A stretch of DNA of 64,000 nucleotides from Faucicola tetraodonis (GTDB taxonomy: Bacteria; Pseudomonadota; Gammaproteobacteria; Pseudomonadales; Moraxellaceae): assembly GCA_032017425.1 (NCBI GenBank), contig DALZPW010000003.1; one strand, given 5' to 3'. The translations under genes and the position numbers were made by a program. Shown piece by piece: positions 8,597 through 17,227 of the stretch (position 1 is its first letter; each line of letters begins with the position of its first letter). A model generated the notes under the pieces. That model saw nothing but the letters and a program-made list of their open reading frames with translations. It was not told the origin of the DNA and ran no database searches.

Positions 8597-11422
8597 TCAG
8601 TCCGTATCATCTGGGGCGAGCGTGTAAATTACCGCGCCCACTTGATCGGCATACAGGACTTCGAACGGGTGGTCGGCAGGGTTATCCACTGACCAACTAG
8701 TCAGCGATAATTGGCTATCTTCACCCAGTTTTTGCGACTTATACGCGCCTGTCACCACATGCAGTAAGGAAGGTTTAGTCAACGCTAGCCACGATGGTTT
8801 AATGGATAACGTATAGGGCTGAATGAGTAAATGGGTCGCCGACACCGTGCATAATTTTTCAGTCATTTGCATGGGGATATCGCTATTACCTGCCAACATC
8901 AGTACATCGTAGGGTTTGCTGGTTGGTGGCTTGAAACGAATGTGAATATAACAGGTTTGGGTCGCTAGCTTTTGCTCATCGGTTAAGGCTAAATCCAAGT
9001 GCCATCCCGACACCGCTGTCACTTCCAAGCCATCTTGTTGCCAACGTTGGGCGGTTTGGCAGCTGCGGGGTGTAATCGCACGAAAACTTGTAGATACAGT
9101 CTTATCTGTCACATCAAGCCTGCTGTGTTCGACATCATACCCTGCCAGCCAATAGGCTTTAACAGGTACATGGGTTGCCAGTTGTTGCACCAGCTCATTG
9201 ACGCGGACACTGGGCGTTTGACTAATCACCCCAGTTAATCGATGAACTTGCTGATTTGCCAACAGCGGATAGATATCACGGTTCAACAGCGAACTGATTT
9301 CTTCATCAGCCGCAACATTGCTGATAGCTTGTTTGGTTTTCAAAAAATTGGGTTTATCCGCCTGAGTGGCTTTGATTTGGTTATCGGACAAAATAAGCCA
9401 GCTATCATCGCCTTTTTTTAATAAACTGATTACCAGTTTAGGGTTATCACCAACTGCCAGAGTCGGCTTGTTGTTACTTAAACTTCGCTGCTGTAGTGGC
9501 AATAATATCAACAGGATAGCCAGTGGCAACATCAGCATTCTAGGCAACAAGCCTTTTAACAACCCCAGTAGCGCAATGAACAAACACAGGACAAGCTGCG
9601 TTTGTGACAAGGCGAAAAATGATTGTTTGGCAACACCCGTGTCGATAAGTTGCTTAAGTAAAAGATGAAATACATTGAGCAGGGTTGTTAGCAGCGACCA
9701 AATGATTTGGCTCAGCCAATCCCCTACCACAGGTAGCCAACTAACGACGCCTGCCAACATATCCAAGGGTACAACCACTAAGCCTAAAAATGGTACGGCT
9801 AGCAAATTTACCAAAATGCCAATGACGGATACTTTGCCAAAAAACCACACCACGATGGGCAGCATCCAAACAAATAGCCAAATTTGTAGTTTTAATAACG
9901 CCTTGAATTGATGGCTTATGATTTTAACAAAACCACTCAGCACGTTGGCGCGTGCAGTAGGCGCTAGTAACTGACTAACATCCTTAATTTCAATGGCGCT
10001 AACTGTCCCTATTGTCTCGCTAAATTTCAACAGTAAAACCACTGCCACAAAGGATAACCAAAACCCTGCTTGCCCGACTGCCGTCGGTTCTAGCCAAATC
10101 ATGCCTAGCGCAACCCACGCCAACAGTCGATAAGCAGAAAAATTAACCAATAACTGCTTCGACAGCGTGAGCAGTAACAGCATCCAAAATGTCCGCTGGG
10201 CCGGTATTTCAAAACCCACCAGCAGCGCATAAAACCCTGCCATCACCACACTCACCCAGAGCACCAACAAACTACTCGGTAATTTGACCAACAGCTGCGG
10301 CGCAAGCCACTTAACGAGCCATAATACAAAAACAGATACGATAGCGGCGAGCATCAGCACATGCGGGCCTGAAATTGCCAATAAATGGCTAATCCCCGTG
10401 ACTTGATAGCGGTTCTTAAGGTCGCTATCCATCAAGCTTTTATCACCTGTTAATAGTCCCAATAAGATTGCATGGCTTTGGATCGTACTTTGACCAGAAG
10501 TTTGAAAAGCGGGTTGGGCAATATCGTTTTTAGCATTGACTATAGAGGTGGATTGTTTCAGCAGGGCTCTATGCAAATTGGCGAGGATTTTTTGGCGTAG
10601 TTGCCAGCGCAATTGTTCGATAGCAATAACTATACGGTCTTTCACATGAGATGGGTTAAATTCCCGTAGGCTCGTTTTTTCAATACTGATGATCACTCCC
10701 TTTGCCTGCACGCCCCGCTGTCTTAACCATTGCGCTTCATCAAATCCTAGCATGAGCGGTTTGGCATTGCTGGGTAAAATTGTAGGCTTAGGCTGTGCAA
10801 TGGGCTCAAGCTGTAATTTTACGTTAAGCTGCATGCCAGGTCTTAACTGCGACAAGGGCGCTTCCCAATCAGGGTTGTCTTTGATGTTAGCGGTAATGAT
10901 TGCCGTTAGCGGTGGCCGGGGGGTTGCTGACGATGCATCAGCATCGCTGCCCTCATCAACGCGGACTTGCAAAATTTGTTTGATGAAACCATTGCCAATT
11001 AGGGCAGTATCATTTGATAATGGGCTCATTTGGCTCACCGTATCGCTGATTTGATGCGATTCAACGATGGCATCCACTGTGAGCGCTGAGGGCAATAACG
11101 CGTTTTCATACCGCTTATAATGATATAAACCATAACTGGCACTCAACATGAGCGTCAGCAAAAAGATAAAGCTTGATAATAACGGTAAGGCAAAACGGTA
11201 GGCGAATGCAGGGTTTGACGACGCTCGTTTTAGCTGTTTACGGTTGCAGCCATGGTATAAACCTACATTGATTAGCAGCGCTATCAATAGTACTACTGAT
11301 AACATCTGCCAAATTTTTGCATCATAACTGGCTAGCGCAGAACCTATCATCAAGGGTTGATTTGCTAGTGTATTTACCACTAAAAAACCCAACAAACTGG
11401 CAACCGTGATGAGCCAAATCAT
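8597..11422 (-). CDS. comEC: ComEC/Rec2 DNA-uptake channel
   Basis: 941-residue inner-membrane protein that carries single-stranded DNA into the cytoplasm during natural transformation. N-terminal helices and an OB-like DUF4131 region (to about 270) lead into the Competence domain with the signature GISHLLAISGPHVLML and about eight helices. A soluble C-terminal part (about 650-941) sits where ComEC proteins usually have a metallo-beta-lactamase-like domain. I see no HxHxDH or SHxDxDH motif there, so that domain is either degenerate or replaced. ATG start with AAGG 8 nt upstream. Single gene, divergent from ydcF-like. Confidence 0.92.
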   Translation of the reverse strand: MIWLITVASLLGFLVVNTLANQPLMIGSALASYDAKIWQMLSVVLLIALLINVGLYHGCNRKQLKRASSNPAFAYRFALPLLSSFIFLLTLMLSASYGLYHYKRYENALLPSALTVDAIVESHQISDTVSQMSPLSNDTALIGNGFIKQILQVRVDEGSDADASSATPRPPLTAIITANIKDNPDWEAPLSQLRPGMQLNVKLQLEPIAQPKPTILPSNAKPLMLGFDEAQWLRQRGVQAKGVIISIEKTSLREFNPSHVKDRIVIAIEQLRWQLRQKILANLHRALLKQSTSIVNAKNDIAQPAFQTSGQSTIQSHAILLGLLTGDKSLMDSDLKNRYQVTGISHLLAISGPHVLMLAAIVSVFVLWLVKWLAPQLLVKLPSSLLVLWVSVVMAGFYALLVGFEIPAQRTFWMLLLLTLSKQLLVNFSAYRLLAWVALGMIWLEPTAVGQAGFWLSFVAVVLLLKFSETIGTVSAIEIKDVSQLLAPTARANVLSGFVKIISHQFKALLKLQIWLFVWMLPIVVWFFGKVSVIGILVNLLAVPFLGLVVVPLDMLAGVVSWLPVVGDWLSQIIWSLLTTLLNVFHLLLKQLIDTGVAKQSFFALSQTQLVLCLFIALLGLLKGLLPRMLMLPLAILLILLPLQQRSLSNNKPTLAVGDNPKLVISLLKKGDDSWLILSDNQIKATQADKPNFLKTKQAISNVAADEEISSLLNRDIYPLLANQQVHRLTGVISQTPSVRVNELVQQLATHVPVKAYWLAGYDVEHSRLDVTDKTVSTSFRAITPRSCQTAQRWQQDGLEVTAVSGWHLDLALTDEQKLATQTCYIHIRFKPPTSKPYDVLMLAGNSDIPMQMTEKLCTVSATHLLIQPYTLSIKPSWLALTKPSLLHVVTGAYKSQKLGEDSQLSLTSWSVDNPADHPFEVLYADQVGAVIYTLAPDDTD

Positions 11423-11524
11423 GTTTCAGCCTTGATAAAGATAGCGATAGCTCGCTACTTCCCTTACAATTATCGAATGAACGATATAGTAAAACAAATA
11501 GCAACTTTTGGAAATTATTAATCG

Positions 11525-12349
11525 ATGTTGACTCAATTGATTAGCGGCAATGACAATACCTCAGCCGTAGGGAAAAAAAGTATTCAAATCAGTCTAGGGA
11601 TTGCAGGATTAATACTGGTTATTGACTGCGGGCTATTGCTGGTCAATCGTGTTTTTCATATTGGCACCCTAGTGCCATTGGGCATAGGGCTAATTTTTTT
11701 AGGCCATGCGGTATATTGGGAGCGTATCCAACTTTATTTGGCATCACAGCCGTCATTAAAAAAATTATGGCAGCTGGTTTGGCTATTATTTTTTGTCTGG
11801 TTGATAAGTTTTTGTGTCTTTGTCAGCTATTTAAAACAGCACTTTAACACCGATAACCATCCTAAAGCAGCGCAAGCGATTATTGTCTTAGGTGGCGGAA
11901 CAAAAGATAATAAGCCGACCGATGCGGTAAAACTGCGTTTGGATAAAGCATCTGAAGTCATCAAGCGTTTTGCAAACGCACTCGTGATAACCAGTGGTGG
12001 TTTTGATGCGGGGGAGGATGTCAGTGAAGCCAAAGCGATGGCGGACTATTTACACGACACCTATGGCATCAGCTTGGCGCATATTGCGCTTGAAGAACAA
12101 AGCACCAGTACCGAGCTCAATTTTGTCCATAGTAAAAAGATTTTAGCGCAGCAAGGGATTGCCTTAAATCAACCGATAATCGCAGTCACCAGTGATTTTC
12201 ACACCTTGCGCGCAAGCCTTATTGGTAAACGACAAGGATATACCAATTTACAGGTAGTCGGGTCTGACACCCCTTGGTATATCCGTCCAAATGTGTGGTT
12301 TCGCGAATACTTTGCTTTTATCAGTGGTTGGCTACTCGATGAGTATTAA
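11525..12349 (+). CDS. YdcF/SanA/ElyC-like DUF218 membrane protein
   Basis: 274-residue protein with three hydrophobic helices (about 20-42, 44-60, 78-100) and a DUF218 domain: AIIVLGGGTKDNKPTDAVKL, the LVITSGG strand, EEQSTSTELNF and VTSDFHTLRA. This order is the standard DUF218 pattern; ElyC and SanA of E. coli affect envelope integrity and lipid-carrier use, but the biochemical activity of the family is poorly defined. The stop codon overlaps the stop of the convergent lolD gene. Confidence 0.85.
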   Translation: MLTQLISGNDNTSAVGKKSIQISLGIAGLILVIDCGLLLVNRVFHIGTLVPLGIGLIFLGHAVYWERIQLYLASQPSLKKLWQLVWLLFFVWLISFCVFVSYLKQHFNTDNHPKAAQAIIVLGGGTKDNKPTDAVKLRLDKASEVIKRFANALVITSGGFDAGEDVSEAKAMADYLHDTYGISLAHIALEEQSTSTELNFVHSKKILAQQGIALNQPIIAVTSDFHTLRASLIGKRQGYTNLQVVGSDTPWYIRPNVWFREYFAFISGWLLDEY

Positions 12350-13023
12350 GCCACCCACGTACCATTTTGTAAGGCCAATTGTTTATCCGCTAACTGTGCC
12401 AGTTGCCGGTCATGGGTGACCATCAACAGCGCCGTATTAAAATCTTTTTGTAGCTCTGATAGGATTTCAAACACCGCCTGCGCATTGGCGTAGTCTAAGT
12501 TCCCTGTGGGCTCATCTGCTAGTATCAATGAAGGCTTTGTCACCAGCGCCCTAGCAATCGCCACACGTTGACGTTCACCGCCAGACAGCTCGCCTGGGCG
12601 ATGGGTCAGCCGATGCCCCAACCCTACTTTTTCCAGTAACTCAATAGACTGTTGACGCGCTACTGCGATTGGCACTGCTTTTCGCATCAATAGCGGCATT
12701 GCCACATTTTCAATGGCAGTAAACTCCGCTAACAAATGGTGAAACTGATAAATAAAGCCCAAATGCTGGTTACGAAGCTCACCGCGCTGGGTTTCATTCA
12801 AATCATTGATGCGCTGCCCATGAAGCCAAACTTCCCCACTGGTCGGCACATCTAAGCCACCCAAGATATGTAGCAAGGTACTTTTACCTGACCCGCTCGT
12901 GCCAACAATGGCGATGCGCTCGCCACTGTTAATACTGATATCCAAATGATTGAGCACATTCGTGGTGGTTTTACCATCTTGATAGGTCTTGGTGATATTG
13001 TTTCCTGTTAAAATCGCCGTCAT
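12346..13023 (-). CDS. lolD: Lipoprotein-releasing ABC transporter ATPase LolD
   Basis: 225-residue ABC ATPase with Walker A GTSGSGKST (41-49), Q-loop FIYQFHHLLAEF, signature LSGGERQRVAIARAL, Walker B LILADEPTGNLD and H-loop VTHDRQLA. The close match to LolD/MacB-type ATPases and the position 9 bp behind a LolC/E-type permease fit the inner-membrane complex that hands outer-membrane lipoproteins to LolA. Ribosome-binding site GGAGTG lies just before the ATG. Confidence 0.93.
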   Translation of the reverse strand: MTAILTGNNITKTYQDGKTTTNVLNHLDISINSGERIAIVGTSGSGKSTLLHILGGLDVPTSGEVWLHGQRINDLNETQRGELRNQHLGFIYQFHHLLAEFTAIENVAMPLLMRKAVPIAVARQQSIELLEKVGLGHRLTHRPGELSGGERQRVAIARALVTKPSLILADEPTGNLDYANAQAVFEILSELQKDFNTALLMVTHDRQLAQLADKQLALQNGTWVA

Positions 13024-13032
13024 GGCTCACTC

Positions 13033-14268
13033 CTATTCATAACGCAATGTTTGAGCCGGTTGAATGCTAGCTGCTCGGCGTGCTGGGTAAATGGTTGCCA
13101 CAAAACTTATTACCAGCGAGGCCGCCACGATGATGGATACGTCTTTCCATTCAAGTTGTGAAGGTAAATAGTTGACAAAATACGCATCAAATAAATGTAA
13201 CCCAAATAAACTATTGATGCCGCCTACCACATCGCTCACGGTCAACGCTAAAATCACGCCCAAAATAGTTCCCGCAACGGTACCAATCACCCCAATAAAC
13301 AATCCTTGCACCATAAATACTTGGGTGATGAGCTTAGGCGACGCACCAAAGGTTTTTAAAATCGCAATGTCGGCCTTTTTATCAGTCACCAGCATCACCA
13401 AGGATGAGACAATGTTAAATGCAGCAACCAAAATAATCAAAAAAAGCAACAACCCGACCATGGCTTTTTCCATTTGAATCGCACCAAATAAATTCCCATG
13501 CGTCGATGTCCAGTCACTAGGCATGAGCATATTGGGTGCAATGCTCGCGGCTTGCTGAGCCACTTGTGGTGCGGCAAACAAATCCTTTAATTTCATGCGA
13601 ATACCTTGCGCTCCCGCAGGCAGACGCAATAACGTAGCTGCATCATTCATCGGGATGAATGCCATAATATTGTTGACTTCAGGGCTGATGTCATACACCC
13701 CAGTGACGGTAAAACGCTTAAAGCGCGGAATCACGCCAGCAGGCGATGGCGAGGCTTCTGGTAACACCAAGGTGACCATATCGCCTTGTTTAACCCCCAG
13801 TGAATCCGCCATTTGCTTGCCAATCACAATGTCAAATTGACCTGCTTTTAGACTATCGACACTACCACTTTCCATATGCTGATGAATAATCGAGACTTTT
13901 TTCTCATAGCTTGGCTCAATACCTGTCACCATGATACCTGCGACTTGTCCATTTGCGGTGAGCATACCCTGTAATTGGATAAAAGGCGCGACGGCTTCAA
14001 CTTTGGGGTTTTTTTGAATCGTTTGCGCCAGCGTCTGCCAATCTGGGATAATTTCACTGGCAGTGACAGTAGCTTGCGGCACCATGCCCAAAATACGACT
14101 CTTGAGTTCGCGGTCAAAGCCATTCATCACCGATAACACGGTAATGAGCACGGCGACGCCAAGCGTCAAACCCACCATTGAAATCAAAGAAATAAAAGAA
14201 ATAAATCGGTTACTTCGCTCAGCACGGGTATACCGTAATCCTAAAAACAAAGCCAACGGTCGAAACAT
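13033..14268 (-). CDS. Lipoprotein-releasing ABC permease (LolC/LolE or hybrid LolF type)
   Basis: 411-residue permease with one N-terminal helix (around 20-45), a large periplasmic MacB-PCD domain, and three C-terminal FtsX helices (about 270-400), ending ARRAASIQPAQTLRYE. The start segment FRPLALFLGLRYTRA and SFISLISMVGLTLGVA are typical of LolC/LolE. I start at ATG 14268, which has AGGA 5 nt upstream; an in-frame ATG 45 nt earlier has no such site. Only one permease gene accompanies lolD. Some gammaproteobacteria (Francisella, Acinetobacter) use one hybrid LolF instead of LolC plus LolE, so this may be a LolF; a second permease elsewhere cannot be excluded. Confidence 0.9.
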   Translation of the reverse strand: MFRPLALFLGLRYTRAERSNRFISFISLISMVGLTLGVAVLITVLSVMNGFDRELKSRILGMVPQATVTASEIIPDWQTLAQTIQKNPKVEAVAPFIQLQGMLTANGQVAGIMVTGIEPSYEKKVSIIHQHMESGSVDSLKAGQFDIVIGKQMADSLGVKQGDMVTLVLPEASPSPAGVIPRFKRFTVTGVYDISPEVNNIMAFIPMNDAATLLRLPAGAQGIRMKLKDLFAAPQVAQQAASIAPNMLMPSDWTSTHGNLFGAIQMEKAMVGLLLFLIILVAAFNIVSSLVMLVTDKKADIAILKTFGASPKLITQVFMVQGLFIGVIGTVAGTILGVILALTVSDVVGGINSLFGLHLFDAYFVNYLPSQLEWKDVSIIVAASLVISFVATIYPARRAASIQPAQTLRYE

Positions 14269-14747
14269 AGCATTCCTAAAAATTATCACTATTTTGATGA
14301 TACCAGCAGGCAAAGAAATAACTTATTTTAAAACTATTATTCAAGCCTGCTAAAAGCGTGTTAGTCTGACACACTTTTTTACCGTTTTGGCAAAAGTTTT
14401 TTTGCAATTTTGCTAAAAATTCGCAGAATCAAACATATCCGCGCAATAAATTGTGGATGTTTTAAGCAAAATAAGGTGAAAAAATTCTGCATGTCCCCAT
14501 TAACATAGCAGAATTAAATTTCATCCCTGCTTAATCAAGGGTTAATCCATTGATAAAAGATAGGTTAATAGCTGATACTCGTTGATTTAATCGGGATGAT
14601 TTGAAGGCTGATATTAGCCTATTGATAGCTGATAATGTAATCATTAAAATTTTGATAAATATCGTGACAGCTGTTTAGTTTATTAAGTTTGTTTGCAATA
14701 TAAGCCTGTTGTTACTGATAAACCTGTTGTTACTTAAAGGACGTCTT
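14269..14747. other. Intergenic region, AT-rich, divergent promoters expected
   Basis: About 480 bp between two divergent genes. It holds several related short runs (TTAATAGCTGATA, TTGATAGCTGATA) and one clear 18-bp tandem duplication just before the right-hand gene. I see no gene, RNA or clear hairpin here. Confidence 0.5.
14703..14738 (+). repeat. 18-bp tandem duplication upstream of 14748 gene
   Basis: Two adjacent 18-mers that share CCTGTTGTTACT (agCCTGTTGTTACTgata and aaCCTGTTGTTACTtaaa). The second copy ends in the ribosome-binding site of the next gene. Confidence 0.75.
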
Positions 14748-15725
14748 ATGACCAATACCCACCAACCCCCTTCTTCAAATGCCCCCAGTACGATTAGCCT
14801 AAACTGTGATCAAGTGGTTGGTCATGCAGATCACTGGTCATGTTTTACCAACAACATTCCCGATGACGTCCCAAATTGGTTGCAATCGCATATTGATACT
14901 GCCACCATGCCTACCCCACTAAAGACTACCAACGCCACGCCTTCGCATATTTTACTATCGGGCAATCAGCCAATTCATATCAATCAAGTGATTGAAATTG
15001 ATAGCAATCGCTCACCCAAGCGTTTGATTAATGCGTTTCCTTGTGTCAATAGTCCGTATGGGCAATGGGTCACGATTGAAGGTGTCTATAAATGTGACAA
15101 TCAGATAGAGGCGATTTTGCGGTTAAAAACTGATGACAATACCGTGCTATATGTATTTGACCAGTATTATGCCATCAATTCGCACAACTATGAAAAAAAT
15201 CACCGCTACTTAATCAATCTGAGTGCCTTTGCTTATACCGTAAGTTTGAGTAACCGCTCAGAAACCATTGTGGTTGATGAGCCTGAAGCGATTCGTTATC
15301 ACCGCGCCTTCAATGATATTTTGACCAAAAATAATAACGTTGCCCCAAAAGACCTTGAAGCCCAAATTGCCGCTTGGCAACCTAGCGAAAAAGATTTGCC
15401 GCTTGAGCCAATTGAAATCAACGTCGGTCACATGTGTGCCTATTTATTTGGTGAAACCATCGGTCAACAAGATGAAGCCTGGTGCCAAGGTCAAATTGTT
15501 GGCAAACAGACTGCCAGCTTTAACGGGGTTGAATTTGTATTGCTTGATGTGGTAATACTACGTGAAAGCCTTGATAACCCTGTTGTTATTCGTTTAGCGG
15601 TCAATGCCGATAACATCGATGCGACCATTCAAGTCAACGATTATATTCAAGCCAATATTTGGCTACAGGGGACTATTTTTATGGAAAATCAGAAAAAAGC
15701 AGCCACCAATTATAGAGCGTTTTAA
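14748..15725 (+). CDS. Unrecognised 325-residue protein
   Basis: I do not recognise this family. ATG at 14748 has AAAGGA 6 nt upstream, so the start is well supported. No signal peptide or membrane helix is visible, so it is probably cytoplasmic. The N-terminal 30 residues are Ser/Pro/Asn-rich. Two beta-rich stretches follow, roughly 105-165 (EGVYKCDNQIEAILRLKTDD, ending NHRYLINLSAFAY) and 225-320 (HMCAYLFGETIG, ending VNDYIQANIWLQGTIF); they look loosely alike in their hydrophobic pattern, so an internal duplication or two OB-like barrels is possible but speculative. Monocistronic, with a hairpin terminator downstream. Confidence 0.75.
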   Translation: MTNTHQPPSSNAPSTISLNCDQVVGHADHWSCFTNNIPDDVPNWLQSHIDTATMPTPLKTTNATPSHILLSGNQPIHINQVIEIDSNRSPKRLINAFPCVNSPYGQWVTIEGVYKCDNQIEAILRLKTDDNTVLYVFDQYYAINSHNYEKNHRYLINLSAFAYTVSLSNRSETIVVDEPEAIRYHRAFNDILTKNNNVAPKDLEAQIAAWQPSEKDLPLEPIEINVGHMCAYLFGETIGQQDEAWCQGQIVGKQTASFNGVEFVLLDVVILRESLDNPVVIRLAVNADNIDATIQVNDYIQANIWLQGTIFMENQKKAATNYRAF

Positions 15726-15761
15726 GCCTTTCCCCGCTAAAATCATTGGTTAAATTTCTCG

Positions 15762-15799
15762 AAGCCACTGCCGACTATGACAGTGGCTTTGTTATTTTG
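15762..15799 (+). terminator. Probable intrinsic terminator
   Basis: Nine-base stem AAGCCACTG / CAGTGGCTT with a 10-nt loop, followed by TGTTATTTTG. It lies 36 bp after the stop of the 14748-15725 gene. Confidence 0.7.
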
Positions 15800-15997
15800 T
15801 AAATAAATGTAAATTTAGCGCGTTATTGTATTTAATTCATTGAATCGACTATAATTTTATATTATCGTTATTTTAAATTTGATTTTAATCAATTTTTATC
15901 AATCAACGTCATAAATTCTATAGCGGCTCAACCGCCTACCCAATATCAGCCGCTAATGTTTGTGAGTGTTATATCAGTTATTTTGGGAAGATGACCC

Positions 15998-16279
15998 ATG
16001 CCAAATCAGTCGACTAAATCCGCAGTTTCTACTTCAGACGCTATCCAAGCCCAGACTGGATTGGTAAATCACAGCCCACTCCCACTATCTACTCAAACGA
16101 CCTTAGCACCCCAAACCACCTTAGCCACTCAAACTAGCTCAGTCAATGGTCTGATGGTTTATACCACAGGTTTTCTACTGTATCCCACCCAAGGACGCGA
16201 TAAAAAAAATCACCGAATGTTATCGATGATTTTCTTTGTGCTCGGGGTATTAGTGATATTTCGCTTAACACACGGATAA
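15998..16279 (+). CDS. Small tail-anchored-like hypothetical protein
   Basis: 93-residue protein of unknown function. The first 55 residues are rich in Thr, Ser, Gln and Ala with a local repeat (TTLAPQTTLATQTS). The last 18 residues form one hydrophobic helix (MLSMIFFVLGVLVIFRL) right after a basic patch GRDKKNHR, which would place the N-terminus in the cytoplasm. The ribosome-binding site GGGAAG is 8-10 nt before the ATG. It is followed 35 bp later by the convergent SCP2 gene. Low complexity makes it possible that only the C-terminal half is conserved. Confidence 0.5.
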   Translation: MPNQSTKSAVSTSDAIQAQTGLVNHSPLPLSTQTTLAPQTTLATQTSSVNGLMVYTTGFLLYPTQGRDKKNHRMLSMIFFVLGVLVIFRLTHG

Positions 16280-16314
16280 GGCTCGCAATATCCAAAATTA
16301 TTTGATTAGCCCGA

Positions 16315-16704
16315 TTACACTTGTGTATTGGCTAAGATGTCTTTGAAAAGCTGTTTTTGCTCAGCGCTTGGGCTTGCAGTTTGGATAGACATTAATTGTC
16401 CCATATCGCCTTCGACACGGATTTTGCCAGACATGAAGGCTTCCATTGCCCGGTTCATATCACGATCTAAAAAAATTGCTTTTAAGGTATCGGCATCAAG
16501 TTTTAAGGTGGTTAAAGCGCCATCTTTCAAACCCTGATGAATTGTCCCATCATAAAAAGCGGCATTGACTTCTTGATTGTCGCTATCTGTGACTTGTAAA
16601 TTAATTGACATATTTTTAATCGCGGGTGGTAGATTTAAGTCACCTGCTTTGTTGGTTAATTCGTCAACTTTATCAAACCATTCTTGTGTTAAAATTTTAG
16701 CCAT
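16315..16704 (-). CDS. SCP2 sterol-binding domain protein
   Basis: 129-residue single-domain protein matching the SCP2 fold: a middle part with AAFYDGTIHQGLKDGA, LKLDADTLKAIFLDRDMN, and the common family ending FMSGKIRVEGDMGQLMSI. SCP2 domains bind lipids or fatty acyl groups in a hydrophobic tunnel; the bacterial stand-alone forms have no settled function. Cytoplasmic, no signal peptide. Single gene, convergent with the 15998 gene and divergent from ccoN. Confidence 0.85.
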   Translation of the reverse strand: MAKILTQEWFDKVDELTNKAGDLNLPPAIKNMSINLQVTDSDNQEVNAAFYDGTIHQGLKDGALTTLKLDADTLKAIFLDRDMNRAMEAFMSGKIRVEGDMGQLMSIQTASPSAEQKQLFKDILANTQV

Positions 16705-17227
16705 TTTAAATCCTCATTATCGTTAGTTGTATTAAAACTTGTGCATCTTACCGAGATTTTGTATGAATGACAATTCTCTGACGCATAATAAACCTATTTC
16801 TAGAACAACGATAATGGCGCTCGGTTAACCATTTTTAGCATTGTTACTAGATAGTGTATGGCATGTTAAAAAAATCCCCACAATTTACATGGTTTTTTTT
16901 ATTTTTCATATTATAATAGTTGGTGTGTAATTTTTTTTTGCGCTATGAACGTTACATTAGATGATATTTAGCAAAGATTAAGTTACAATACTTGGTGAGA
17001 ATCGTGAGTTTGAGCCTATTTTACTGCTTGTAAATTTACTGTTTTGCGTCAAGATTTAGCCGCTAATTTCTTTAAAATTCATCGTGAAACTAGCCACTAA
17101 ACAGTTAGCCTATCTTATAAAAAAATAACTAGCGCCAACGTATCTGACCTGATAGTTTTATTGACAGGCACAAAGGAGATTTCTGCTTAAACTTGTTGAT
17201 AATATAGGCTGTAAAGGAAATCATCGA
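16705..17227. other. Intergenic region upstream of ccoN
   Basis: About 520 bp, AT-rich, between divergent genes. It must hold the cbb3 operon promoter. I searched by eye for an FNR/Anr box (TTGAT-N4-ATCAA) and found only a half-like TTGAT near 17195. TTGACA at 17161 lacks a well-spaced -10. The ccoN ribosome-binding site AAAGGA is at 17213-17218. No gene or RNA is evident. Confidence 0.5.

Noticed and set aside
16763..16828. 21-codon frame MNDNSLTHNKPISRTTIMALG
   Set aside because: No ribosome-binding site and too short to judge.
17191..17210. TTGATAATATAGG upstream of ccoN as an FNR/Anr box
   Set aside because: Only one half-site matches TTGAT; the second half ATCAA at N4 spacing is absent.
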